Shown one piece after another: positions 12,165 to 23,566 of a DNA stretch of 64,000 bases. How positions within the stretch are numbered: position 1 is the stretch's first letter; each line of letters begins with the position of its first letter. The position numbers and the translations under genes are program-made. Source of the stretch: Nilaparvata lugens. Taxonomy: Eukaryota > Arthropoda > Insecta > Hemiptera > Delphacidae. The stretch covers positions 53,806,379 to 53,870,378 of the forward strand of contig NC_052505.1 in NCBI RefSeq assembly GCF_014356525.2, written 5' to 3'. The notes under the pieces were generated by a model. The model was not told where the DNA came from. It made no database searches and was given only the letters and a program-made list of their open reading frames with translations.

Positions 12165-13747
12165 TATAACATAATATTTTGAATAACTGGCAAAATCGCT
12201 AGATGTATAGATTTTATAGGTCTCAAGCAAACAGCTGCTCTGTTATAGCTGGGTGTGATATCAACAAGCTAGAGATTAGATAATGATGTGTATCCTGGCT
12301 TTAATTCTAACAGCCAAATAGAAAAGATCATTATTGCTATTTATTTAATTACATAAAATAATGAATTTCCGAGGTTAGGCTCTATGATACTTACTGGTCG
12401 GCAACCTAAATAATCGATCAAGCCGAATAATTTGAAATTTAACCAGACACTTGTGACAAATTTAGTTGTATACAAATAGCATTTGCTTAAAATATGACCA
12501 GAGGATTTGGTAACCACATGGCATGATATACAAAAATATTTATTATATCAAATGAGCATGTACAAAAATATTAAGGAAGTGTGGTCTATTCTATTCGGCG
12601 CATGGATACATTTTAATTTTGAGATAAGCCAATAAAAATACAGTAACTGACTGGTGGTAAAAGCAAGTCAATTCAAAAATATACTTTATTCATTATATAA
12701 ATGATTAAAATTTGTAAGTTATACAATACTCATTTTATGTAAAGGATGCAATTTGAATTATTAGAAAATATAACGTGTAATATCTATGCAATAACCTAGC
12801 AGATTGGAATGGACTATTTTGATTATGTAGTTGCGTAGTAGTTGAATAATCAAATAATAATTATGCAAATTTGGAATACAGAAGTATGATCATAGAAAAA
12901 ATAGGGGTAGATGAGAGCCCACTTGCTTGCCAGAGGTCACCGGGAACAGCCACCAATTTTATAGAGCACAAATCCCTTTTTCAATAATTGTACGTTTAAA
13001 AAGTTCAAGTTTGAATTCAATAATTAATTTCATAAGACTCAGTGAGGTCATATTAAGGCGTGAGTCATATAGAATGCTTATTATTCCATTGGAGAAGACG
13101 ACATCAGCCCACCAGAAAAGCCCAGGATGTTGGAAGAACCCTGATCATCATCATACTTTGTGAAATTCAACACATGAGTTCTATAGTTGGAAAGAAATAT
13201 CAAGGGTGCCCTCAGTGCTTCAAATGAATCAAGATTCATAAAGCTAGCTCGACGAAAGGTTATTCAAATATTGAAATTAATATCAAACTTGTGCAAATCT
13301 TCAAACGTAAAGGTATTTCTATTAGGAACGATATATCAGATTTTAATTTCCAAATAAGCACAGAAAAAATATTTGTTAAATCTTGATATAATAATATATG
13401 CTCATTTGAATATTCTTCTTATTAGTAAATTATAAAGATGTAAACGAAGCTTATGTTCATTGGATAAATTGATTTATCTGAACCTTAGAGGCCAAACCAG
13501 AGGCCGAACCTTAGCTCTGAGAGATACACATTAATATATTCAGAGATTTAAAATTCATAATTAGTTATTTATATTAATTTGGAGAGAAGATATATAAGAT
13601 TTTATTTGACAAGCAACAGCAAGTCAATCACTGAGCTACATAATTTAAATGCATATGATTGCTGATTTAAGAAGCATATGGTATTATTTTGTGCTAAAAG
13701 CAAAGTCAATACCAGTGAGCTGTCTGTAATATTCTAAATATATATAG
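12165..13747 (+). repeat. Old LTR copy A, 5' part
   Basis: This opens TATAACATAATA, a decayed form of the family's TGTAACATATT start. It aligns with the reverse complement of the element 2 LTR (for example the ctagctcgacgaaaggtt block, which is aaccctttcgacgagctag at 39200). It stops where LTR copy B begins and resumes after B, at 19981. The 78-codon frame at 12927-13163 is not supported as a gene. Confidence 0.75.
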
Positions 13748-14992
13748 TGTAACATATTAAATTCTGATAAGCAAGCAAAATTGTCAATGGAAAGAATTTT
13801 TATAGGTCTTGAGCAAACACAGCTGCTCTATTATCACCAAGTGCGATAGCAACAAGTGAAAGATTAGATAATAATGAGTACCATAAGTAGAACTAGAACA
13901 GCCAAATAGGAAAGAATTTTATTTGCTATTCATTATATTATATAGAATATTGAAATTTTGAGGTTAGGCTATAATAACTACTTGTCGGCAACCTAATAAT
14001 CGACCAAGCCATGTAATTTGAAATGTAGCCAGACACCTTGACAAAATTTCGTGGTAAACAAATAGTATTCAACTAGAGGATTTGGTAAGCACATGGCAAC
14101 TTGTTGTAGAGGGAAAAACAACTTATAATATTCAAAAATATTTATTATTCGTAATGAGCATGTACAAAACACCAAAAAAATGAATAAAAATATTAAGGAA
14201 GTATGTATATTTAGTAGGCGCATGGATACATTTATGAATTTTGCATGAACCAATCAAATTGTAGTAGTTAATGGGTGGCAATAGTGAGCCGATTCGAAAT
14301 TATCTATAGATATTTATATAAATGATAAGAATTTATAAGTTGTCACTACTCAGTTTATGTATCAGATATGGTCCGAGTAATTATAAAATATTATACCTAA
14401 GATAAAGGTAATAATTTAGCAGATTGGCATGGACTATTTGATCTTTTCAATGGCATAGTAGTGAAATATTTGAGTATATGCAAATTTGTATGTCAGAAGT
14501 ATGATCTTAGAAAATAGGGGTAGGACAGAGCCCACTTGCCTGCCAGATGCTGTCATGGAACGCCACTAAATTTTATAGAGCACAAGTCCCTTTTGATGAA
14601 TTGTATGTTTGAAAGACTTGAAGTTAACTTCATAAATTAATTTGTATAAGACTCAGTGATGCTATATTGAAGTGTAAGTTACTTGAATATTTATTTATTC
14701 CCTTGGAGGAGACAACTTCGGCCACCAAAAAATCCAGGACTACCAGGAAATTCGGATCGCCACCATCGTCTTGTGAAACTCAGCACGTGAGTGATAAATC
14801 ATCGGAATATATGAATTTAGGGTGCCCTCAGTGCTTCGAGTGAAACAAAAATATAAAAAGCTAGCTCGTCAAAAGGTTATAAATATCAAATTGATATGAA
14901 ACTTGTGCAAGTCTTAAAAAGGTACAAAAAGCACATTTTATTGGATAAGAATTGTATCAAATTTATATGTCTGAAGATGCACAGATGAAGAG
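13748..14992 (+). repeat. Old LTR copy B, first duplicated part
   Basis: This starts TGTAACATATTAAATTC directly after copy A is interrupted. It aligns with copy A at about 1.6 kb offset and with the element 2 LTR. It is cut at 14992 by the tandem duplication junction. The complete version is at 17895-19980. Confidence 0.75.
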
Positions 14993-17900
14993 TTCATGCT
15001 ATGACCTAGTTAGTTACAATAAGACCTGACATTATAATATAGTTTCTTAAGTAATAAATAATTTCAACAATAATATAACGTTTTATTTTTTATTCGAAAT
15101 TCTTGGTCCTTTATTGATAGTTTTTTTAATTTTTAGAAATGATATTATACCTTGCATGAAACCGGCATGACATTTGACAATACTTTGAATCAGTCAGCTG
15201 TGTTCGAGCTGCTTTAAACATCTGATTGTAGTAAACAAAGTGTAACCTCAAAATTCAATGAGCAATTCATAAATAATTCGTGCTTTATTGGCAGAATAAT
15301 TATAATTTTATTAAATAATTTTCTAGAAAATATTCAGTACAGAACGGTACTCTTATCTAATATACAGTTACTGATAGGTAAGTTTTATCGCTCGGTCGCT
15401 AACTACTCCTTTAGCAAATTCTTTCCTTTTAAGAAGGTTAATCACAATTTTTCTCTCTTCTCATGAGGTCTATTTGAAAAATTCATCACAGTATCAATTT
15501 CAAAAGGCCACAAGATAGGATATTTGGAATAAAATAAGATAATTACCTTTAGATGTAAAATAACAGAAGTTAGGCTAACTGGGATCGAGTTGATAGCAAA
15601 TTGTGACATATGAAGAGGGGATAGAAATCATAGACTAGCAAATGCCCGATAGATCGGAGCCAATAGCTGTTATCGACCAGCTGATAGGAGATAAAATTAG
15701 TTTTTGTGATTATTCATGTATTATCTCTGTATCATTAAGTGTTTATATATATATATATATATATATTTATTTAGATGTTTTATATATTTATTATCATAAT
15801 TTATACCTTGTTACCAAAACCTCAAGCAGAACTAGTTACCAAGTGGAGCTGAAACCAAGATTATAGCAAAGCAAAAAATTGTACCTGTATCTAGAGAATA
15901 TTATCAGAATAAGAGACCTAAAAATTGTGAATGATGTATGAGCCCAATAATGTTACTCGAATGTATTTAAAAAGAGATTCATTGTATGAGAAATCATATG
16001 TTGATGTTATGATGAAAGTAAGTTGGTATCACTGCCGATTGGCAGACTTGAGAATGTTGCATTGTTGTTAGAAAAGGGAGAAATGGAATTTAGATGTTAT
16101 ATTCATGATATTTTTATGTTTGAAAGGAGGAAATTGTTATTGTAGTGATGAGAATTGGGGGGGCATATGCAGAAAGAGTCTGCGAGTTGTGTAAAGTTAT
16201 GAAAGTGTTTTTGGAGAATATATTAGGTTTTGTTCATGTGTTAGAGGGATAATTTGTATTAAAAACATTGTTGATTCACGAAATATGTTGAATTCAAATT
16301 TGATGGCATTTATATAACATAATATTTTGAATAACTGGCAAAATCGCTAGATGTATAGATTTTATAGGTCTCAAGCAAACAGCTGCTCTGTTATAGCTGG
16401 GTGTGATATCAACAAGCTAGAGATTAGATAATGATGTGTATCCTGGCTTTAATTCTAACAGCCAAATAGAAAAGATCATTATTGCTATTTATTTAATTAC
16501 ATAAAATAATGAATTTCCGAGGTTAGGCTCTATGATACTTACTGGTCGGCAACCTAAATAATCGATCAAGCCGAATAATTTGAAATTTAACCAGACACTT
16601 GTGACAAATTTAGTTGTATACAAATAGCATTTGCTTAAAATATGACCAGAGGATTTGGTAACCACATGGCATGATATACAAAAATATTTATTATATCAAA
16701 TGAGCATGTACAAAAATATTAAGGAAGTGTGGTCTATTCTATTCGGCGCATGGATACATTTTAATTTTGAGATAAGCCAATAAAAATACAGTAACTGACT
16801 GGTGGTAAAAGCAAGTCAATTCAAAAATATACTTTATTCATTATATAAATGATTAAAATTTGTAAGTTATACAATACTCATTTTATGTAAAGGATGCAAT
16901 TTGAATTATTAGAAAATATAACGTGTAATATCTATGCAATAACCTAGCAGATTGGAATGGACTATTTTGATTATGTAGTTGCGTAGTAGTTGAATAATCA
17001 AATAATAATTATGCAAATTTGGAATACAGAAGTATGATCATAGAAAAATAGGGGTAGATGAGAGCCCACTTGCTTGCCAGAGGTCACCGGGAACAGCCAC
17101 CAATTTTATAGAGCACAAATCCCTTTTTCAATAATTGTACGTTTAAAAAGTTCAAGTTTGAATTCAATAATTAATTTCATAAGACTCAGTGAGGTCATAT
17201 TAAGGCGTGAGTCATATAGAATGCTTATTATTCCATTGGAGAAGACGACATCAGCCCACCAGAAAAGCCCAGGATGTTGGAAGAACCCTGATCATCATCA
17301 TACTTTGTGAAATTCAACACATGAGTTCTATAGTTGGAAAGAAATATCAAGGGTGCCCTCAGTGCTTCAAATGAATCAAGATTCATAAAGCTAGCTCGAC
17401 GAAAGGTTATTCAAATATTGAAATCAATATCAAACTTGTGCAAATCTTCAAACGTAAAGATATTTCTATTAGGAACGATATATCAGATTTTAATTTCCAA
17501 ATAAGCACAGAAAAAATATTTGTTAAATCTTGATATAATAATATATGCTCATTTGAATATTCTTCTTATTAGTAAATTATAAAGATGTAAACGAAGCTTA
17601 TGTTCATTGGATAAATTGATTTATCTGAACCTTAGAGGCCAAACCAGAGGCCGAACCTTAGCTCTGAGAGATACACATTAATATATTCAGAGATTTAAAA
17701 TTCATAATTAGTTATTTATATTAATTTGGAGAGAAGATATATAAGATTTTATTTGACAAGCAACAGCAAGTCAATCACTGAGCTACATAATTTAAATGCA
17801 TATGATTGCTGATTTAAGAAGCATATGGTATTATTTTGTGCTAAAAGCAAAGTCAATACCAGTGAGCTGTCTGTAATATTCTAAATATATATAGTGTAAC

Positions 17901-19139
17901 ATATTAAATTCTGATAAGCAAGCAAAATTGTCAATGGAAAGAATTTTTATAGGTCTTGAGCAAACACAGCTGCTCTATTATCACCAAGTGCGATAGCAAC
18001 AAGTGAAAGATTAGATAATAATGAGTACCATAAGTAGAACTAGAACAGCCAAATAGGAAAGAATTTTATTTGCTATTCATTATATTATATAGAATATTGA
18101 AATTTTGAGGTTAGGCTATAATAACTACTTGTCGGCAACCTAATAATCGACCAAGCCATGTAATTTGAAATGTAGCCAGACACCTTGACAAAATTTCGTG
18201 GTAAACAAATAGTATTCAACTAGAGGATTTGGTAAGCACATGGCAACTTGTTGTAGAGGGAAAAACAACTTATAATATTCAAAAATATTTATTATTCGTA
18301 ATGAGCATGTACAAAACACCAAAAAAATGAATAAAAATATTAAGGAAGTATGTATATTTAGTAGGCGCATGGATACATTTATGAATTTTGCATGAACCAA
18401 TCAAATTGTAGTAGTTAATGGGTGGCAATAGTGAGCCGATTCGAAATTATCTATAGATATTTATATAAATGATAAGAATTTATAAGTTGTCACTACTCAG
18501 TTTATGTATCAGATATGGTCCGAGTAATTATAAAATATTATACCTAAGATAAAGGTAATAATTTAGCAGATTGGCATGGACTATTTGATCTTTTCAATGG
18601 CATAGTAGTGAAATATTTGAGTATATGCAAATTTGTATGTCAGAAGTATGATCTTAGAAAATAGGGGTAGGACAGAGCCCACTTGCCTGCCAGATGCTGT
18701 CATGGAACGCCACTAAATTTTATAGAGCACAAGTCCCTTTTGATGAATTGTATGTTTGAAAGACTTGAAGTTAACTTCATAAATTAATTTGTATAAGACT
18801 CAGTGATGCTATATTGAAGTGTAAGTTACTTGAATATTTATTTATTCCCTTGGAGGAGACAACTTCGGCCACCAAAAAATCCAGGACTACCAGGAAATTC
18901 GGATCGCCACCATCGTCTTGTGAAACTCAGCACGTGAGTGATAAATCATCGGAATATATGAATTTAGGGTGCCCTCAGTGCTTCGAGTGAAACAAAAATA
19001 TAAAAAGCTAGCTCGTCAAAAGGTTATAAATATCAAATTGATATAAAACTTGTGCAAGTCTTAAAAAGGTACAAAAAGCACATTTTATTGGATAAGAATT
19101 GTATCAAATTTATATGTCTGAAGATGCACAGATGAAGAG
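14993..19139. repeat. Tandem duplication, second unit (4147 bp)
   Basis: This is a near-identical repeat of 10840-14992. At the junction gatgaagag|ttcatgctatg the LTR sequence is joined to the end of the unit with about one shared base. It contains an LTR fragment of element 1 (14993-15490), the spacer, copy A' (16313-17894) and the start of copy B' (17895 onward). Because the units are so alike, the duplication is either recent or an assembly artefact. Confidence 0.92.
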
Positions 19140-19980
19140 AGTATTTAAATTTAATATTATAATGTATATTTGCTCACTCAATCATTAATTTCATTAGCAA
19201 ATTATAAAGATGTAAATGTAGCTCATGTTCACTGGATAAATTAATTCATCTAATTCCACCAGAGGCCGAACCTTAAGCCCTGAGATATATTCTGAGGTCT
19301 ATACATATTGAAATATTTGAGATTTGTGATTTATCGATTGATTATTTTCATGATTTTTGGAAAGAAGATATATATTGAGATTTTTAAATCAACAAGCAGC
19401 AGCAAGTCGATACCTGAGCTGCATAAAAATAAATGCAAACGTTTAATGATTTGAAAGCACATGGTAACGTTTCATGCTAAAGAACTAGTGAGCTAATCTG
19501 TGATATTTTATTTTTGATATATTTGTTCTTATTTTTACTATTTTTTGCTTGTTGCTCTATATACTTCTATATTTATCTATTCGTTGATATTTTTCTGTGT
19601 AATATATGTATCAAATTTTTTATTGTGTATCCTTTATTTGTTTCCCCACTTTCATGCATGACCAATCTCATTTTTATTTATCTCATTACCAGTATTGGAG
19701 TATTAAGAGAATTACCATCCAACTTTATTCTTCACCGAATAAGTTGGTTTAGATAGCAATATATAGCATTGATAATCAAATCTTTGGAAATATGAAATAA
19801 TACATTCCAGAGATTTATATAAATTGTCCATGAGCAGTAAATTGCGGGAGCTCCTGGGTGAGCCTGTAAGAGTTTTGTCTAATTTATATACTAAGAACCA
19901 CAACCAGAGTTATATAATTTTTTACTCATGCTTTACCGACTGCAGCCAAGCCAGGCAAACCGTTATTGACAAGAATAACA
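17895..19980 (+). repeat. LTR copy B, complete (solo-LTR-like)
   Basis: This 2086-bp LTR runs from TGTAACATATT to AAGAATAACA, close to the length of the element 2 LTR (about 1.97 kb). No matching interior or partner LTR follows. The interrupted copy A resumes immediately, so B looks like a solo LTR that landed inside A. Flanking four-base words are ATAG and TCAG, which is not a clean target duplication but is compatible with an old insertion. Near its end it keeps the catgctttaccgactgcagcc block antisense to the tRNA-Lys D-arm. Confidence 0.7.
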
Positions 19981-20741
19981 TCAGAATATATATATTTGTT
20001 CTTTATTTATTTTTTATACTTGTTGCTCTATATTTTTATTTATTCATTGATATTTTGTGTAATATATTTGTGTCATTATTTGAATGGTGTACCCTTCATT
20101 TATTTCCCTATCTTCATGCTAGACCAATCTCGTTATAATCTATTCTGTTACCAGTATTGAAATATTATTAAGATTACCAACCAACTATATTCTTCACCGA
20201 ATAAGTTGGGTAAAGCAGCGATATACAGCATTGATTATCAAATCTTTGGAAATAATATGTTCCCGAGATTTATATAAATTATTCAGTACCAGCAAATCTG
20301 ATTTGAAGAATCTCAAGGTCATAGTAGTAAGTTGCAGCATATAAATTAATATAATTTTCAAGGTATTCTGATAGAATCTCGCCTTTGATTCCACTCAGTA
20401 TCATTTTTCATTGCTGACCACTTTGGTGAATGGTGGCGAGTGGCATTGGTGGCGGTGTCGCATCGTCTAGCACAATAGTCAGAGCCCTTATATCTGTTCA
20501 CATCTACTGCATCTGTATTTGCGGAATTCAACAAATCAGTCACAGAAACTGTGAACTGTTAGAGCGGCCGACGTCAGTAACCAGCAAAAGCAGAGAACTG
20601 TGTGAGCTCCTGAGAGAGCTGGTAAGAAATTGGTATTATTACTTTTCCAGGAACCACAAAAATAGTTATATATCTTTCAAATCTTGCTCTACCGACTGCA
20701 GCCATGCAGGGCAACACGTTACTGAAAAAAATAGTGTTACA
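19981..20741 (+). repeat. Old LTR copy A, 3' part
   Basis: This aligns with 19526-19980 (the last 450 bases of copy B): tttgttcttta..., ccagtattg, ttcttcaccgaataagttgg, agatttatataaatt, gctctaccgactgcagcc. It ends AGTGTTACA at 20741, an inverted match to the family's TGTAACA start. It is interrupted by a 278-bp insertion at 20297-20574. Confidence 0.7.
20297..20574. mobile_element. 278-bp insertion of unknown type in LTR A
   Basis: This is absent from LTR copy B and flanked by near-identical repeats CAGTACCAGCAAA (20284-20296) and CAGTAACCAGCAAA (20575-20588). A 13-14 bp duplication is typical of target-primed retroposition. I see no tRNA or 7SL promoter boxes and no obvious poly-A tail. The minus strand has a 61-codon open frame with no recognised relative. 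It could be a SINE, a small retrocopy or a truncated LINE 3' end. Confidence 0.55.
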
Positions 20742-20750
20742 ATATATATA

Positions 20751-20794
<44 letters not shown>
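20742..20794. repeat. AT microsatellite
   Basis: An (AT)n run of about 50 bases lies directly after LTR A and before a long hairpin. A second long AT-rich run occupies about 21040-21165. Confidence 0.9.
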
Positions 20795-20795
<1 letters not shown>

Positions 20796-20798
<3 letters not shown>

Positions 20799-21005
20799 GA
20801 ATTAACCGGGTACATCCGTTTGTTTTGACTTACTTGAGTCTGACGTTTCGTCGCCATCGCAGACGACATCTTCTGAGGGTGGTGTCGAAATCCACATCCA
20901 AAAGTGTGGATTTCGACGCCACCCTCAGAAGATGTCGTCTGCGATGGCGACGAAACGTCAGACTCAAGTAAGTCAAAACAAACGGATGTACCCGGTTAAT
21001 TCTTT
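20796..21005. repeat. Near-perfect 101-bp inverted repeat (hairpin)
   Basis: Arms at 20796-20896 and 20905-21005 are reverse complements with, by eye, a single mismatch and an 8-base loop (tccaaaag). The stem includes GACGTTTCGTCGCCATC and its complement. Each arm, read outward from the centre, carries a hammerhead-like core. The arms are far more conserved than the surrounding AT repeats. The short open frames reported on both strands are mirror images of the palindrome and not genes. Confidence 0.92.
20926..20959 (+). ncRNA. Candidate hammerhead-like ribozyme core
   Basis: On the right arm the order is CAGAAGA (20926-20932, one change from the CUGANGA core), a stem GTCG...CGAC (20934-20937 with 20948-20951), GAAA (20952-20955), a very short helix CG and TC (20958-20959). 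The same core is on the minus strand of the left arm. Hammerhead motifs with a minimal helix III are known from Penelope-like elements. Helix I pairing is weak here, so activity is unproven. Confidence 0.4.
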
Positions 21006-21089
21006 TACATATAATATATCCATCCGCGAAACACTCAAATGTAATATATATATATATATATACGGCGTTTATAAAACGGCGTTTTTGGC

Positions 21090-21163
<74 letters not shown>

Positions 21164-21379
21164 TTATTTATTTATTTATATGTAATTAATTATATTTTAT
21201 TAAGCAAGAAATTAAATTTTTCAGCTATTTCATAATGAATTTCCATAATAATTATTATTAAAATTCATCTTATAATTTTTGAAAATTATAATTTCTTATT
21301 ATAATTTTTAAAATATAATTTGTTATTTTAAACGAGAATAAAGAGTTAATATAGTATCAATAAACTGCTATCAACTACT

Positions 21380-22140
21380 GCCATTGAAATCATTGACAAG
21401 ACAGAGTATTGGCAACCTTGTTCTCCTATTACTGCCATTATAATGTGGACCTCACTATGGTGTCAAAAACTTAGTTACTGATGGAAGCAGCTAGAGTGCT
21501 AGCTTCAACTTATTCAAACCAAGGTCTATAAATACAGGTCATGACACAATCCCGTAATGCATTGCAAAATCACCATTTTATGGGGTTCAAGTTCGCCAAT
21601 TTTCAAATTTAAAAGCTGTTATCATTATAGATTGAACAACATGATGTGTTATTTTGTTATATTGTTCAAAGGATATTGCTTGGCTTTAAATCGTAGAATG
21701 AATTGTTCCCAGAATAATAATATTCATAGATTCCAACTAGGAACTGAATTGTTGATTTTTAGATTTAACTGATCAGGAACTTAAAACTCTTTTTGAAGTT
21801 GGCCTTGCATTTTTCTGTCTTGTCGCAATGCCTTTTGAATCATAATCCTCAAGTTACAAGAATAAGAACAATTTTTAATAATAAATAAATGAATAATAAA
21901 AACATTTATTATTGTAATTTCATTATTAAAAAATTGAAAACCTGAATTCCCATATTATTTGAACTGGAATAATGTTTTTTAATACATAATTTTGTTACTA
22001 GCAGATTGAATTAGATTTGATTTTCAAATGTACCGCCGTAAAGACCCCATAGAATGGCCGCTCCATAAGTAACACGAGTGTCATTACCTGTATTTACAGA
22101 CCTTGATCCAAACATGGCCATCTATAGTGTAACTTGTTTA
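21380..22140. mobile_element. MITE-like element with inverted ends, related to the P-element ends
   Basis: Bases 21510-21620 and about 22010-22125 are imperfect inverted repeats. For example aaggtctataaatacaggtcatgac is matched in reverse by gtcattacctgtatttacagacctt, and ccattttatgggg by ccccatagaatgg. The left flank 21395-21460 (gacagagtattggcaacc...tgtggacctcac) also aligns with 26675-26745 at the left end of the P-element relic. The middle has no gene. Exact ends and target duplication could not be fixed. Confidence 0.5.
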
Positions 22141-22283
22141 TGGTCATGATCTGAAGCATTAAAAACTAAAGAATAATTGATTAAGGTGAAGCACGAATAA
22201 TAAGATGTAGCATGAAAATAATAATACAAGTTTCACTTTTTGTGTAGTTGAGAAGTTGATATTGTGGTAATTATTCATATTGA

Positions 22284-22904
22284 ATGAAAAAGACTAAGAA
22301 AAATCATGATTTTGATATTGAGATCACTAGAATTAAACAGATAGCTGTCACAAATGGGTATGAAGGAAGTATGGTGGACAGATTATTGAGTAAAATTTAT
22401 AGACAAATTTCAATCAATTCTAGCTTTGTAGGCTCAAACTGTGAGGAGAAGACTTGGATAACAATTCCATATTCAGGCCTTGTATCTGATAAGATTGGTA
22501 GGGGATTGAAGAGAAATGGATTTCATGTTGCTTTCAAGACCAAACCGATCTTAAATAGTCTATTTAGCTGGAGTAGAGACAAAATTGATATTTGGGATAA
22601 AAGCGGGGTGTACAAACTTAAATGTGATGATTGTAATGCTTGTTACGTGGGTCAGACTGGTAGAAGTTTGAAAAGTAGAATTAAAGAACACATCAGAGAT
22701 TGGAATAAACAAAATGGGGAATCTAACTTTGCAGAACATTTGATAACAAATAATCACAAGTTCACAGTTAAGGAGAATGTTGAGTTTCTGCATGTTAATA
22801 ACAAAGGCAGATCTTTGAATATTCTAGAGGCTTTAGAAATAACAAGAGTAATTGAGGAAAATTCCCAGTATAGTTTAAATGACCAGATTCATTTCAACCA
22901 GTAA
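22284..22904 (+). CDS. Penelope-like element C-terminus with GIY-YIG endonuclease
   Basis: The 206-residue open frame covers the end of the Penelope reverse transcriptase (thumb-like segment with ITIPYSGLVSDKIGRGLKR around residues 75-95) and a GIY-YIG nuclease domain at about residues 125-200. In the nuclease the GIY-YIG pair appears as GVYKL and CYVGQTGRSLKSRIKEH, preceded by the paired cysteines CDDC, with a downstream Glu in EALEITRVIEE. These are the hallmarks of canonical Penelope-like elements, where this nuclease nicks target DNA for reverse transcription. A full protein is roughly 800 residues, so this is about a quarter. The open frame has no stop, but without the polymerase it cannot act alone. 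The ATG at 22284 is only the first one in the frame. Confidence 0.82.
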   Translation: MKKTKKNHDFDIEITRIKQIAVTNGYEGSMVDRLLSKIYRQISINSSFVGSNCEEKTWITIPYSGLVSDKIGRGLKRNGFHVAFKTKPILNSLFSWSRDKIDIWDKSGVYKLKCDDCNACYVGQTGRSLKSRIKEHIRDWNKQNGESNFAEHLITNNHKFTVKENVEFLHVNNKGRSLNILEALEITRVIEENSQYSLNDQIHFNQ

Positions 22905-23201
22905 AACACTACGATTTAGAATCATAAACATGTAAGCATACTTTAGTCAATAGTTTTTCCATTTACATATTTGTTTTATTATCACATTTGTTTTCTTGGT
23001 TCTTTTTTTGTACTAAAAAGTAGGCTAAATTTTATTATTATGGCGATTCTGTTGCTTAAGCCGCCATTTTGTCATACCGTTGAGGGGGAGGAGACTGTCT
23101 AGCTAGGCCAATGGCAGGCGTTCATGCCCTCGACCAATAGCAGTACTCGCCTACTAGTATGAATTCTGCTGCTCTTGTATTTAGTTTTAGTTTATCAGAG
23201 A

Positions 23202-23231
23202 TTGACAATGGTGTAATAACCGAAACCGGTC
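23202..23231 (+). ncRNA. Degenerate hammerhead-like motif in Penelope tail
   Basis: TTGACAA (23202-23208) matches the CUGANGA core with two transitions. A short hairpin, GGT...ACC, follows, then GAAA (23222-23225), CCGG and TC. The arrangement is that of minimal hammerhead motifs of Penelope-like elements, probably inactive here because of the core changes. Confidence 0.4.
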
Positions 23232-23351
23232 TTTCTAATTATCAATAAATCAGTGGTTTTTTCACAATTTCTAAGTCTTTTTCATTCAATACAAGTTTTA
23301 TTCGGAAATAGTACAGTTTTATTCAATTACATACTCAATTTTTAGGTCGAA

Positions 23352-23472
23352 AATTACTTTCCTTTCCCTATTACCATAGGTAAGGGAAGTATTGCTTTCC
23401 GAAAAAAATTAAGGTACCCAAATTTCTAAATTTCTATACGTTTCAAGGTCCCCTGAATCCAAAAAAGTGGTC

Positions 23473-23566
<94 letters not shown>

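Larger units (their letters stand above)
10840..14992. repeat. Tandem duplication, first unit (about 4.15 kb)
   Basis: This unit runs from inside the element 1 LTR (gttcatgctatgacctag) to gatgcacagatgaagag. It is followed directly by a second copy at 14993-19139. The block contains the LTR end, an 820-bp spacer, the first part of LTR copy A and the first part of LTR copy B. Identity between units is very high. I noticed only a handful of differences, such as the AT-run length near 11600 and 15745 and single substitutions. Confidence 0.92.
22230..23275 (+). mobile_element. Penelope-like element, 5'-truncated
   Basis: This is the 3' part of a Penelope-like retroelement: a coding remnant with GIY-YIG endonuclease (22284-22904), a 300-bp non-coding tail and a hammerhead-like motif near 23202-23231. 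The reverse transcriptase catalytic core is missing. The left boundary is a guess, because similarity to the family starts just upstream of the open frame. Confidence 0.75.

Noticed and set aside
12927..13163. Two identical 78-codon genes (12927 and 17074) and two 86-codon genes (13993 and 18140)
   Set aside because: The identical pairs are only the two units of the tandem duplication. The frames lie inside degenerate LTR sequence and are not kept in other LTR copies.
20666..21189. Overlapping small proteins rich in Ile-Tyr repeats on both strands
   Set aside because: These come from the AT microsatellites and from the palindrome, which reads the same on both strands.
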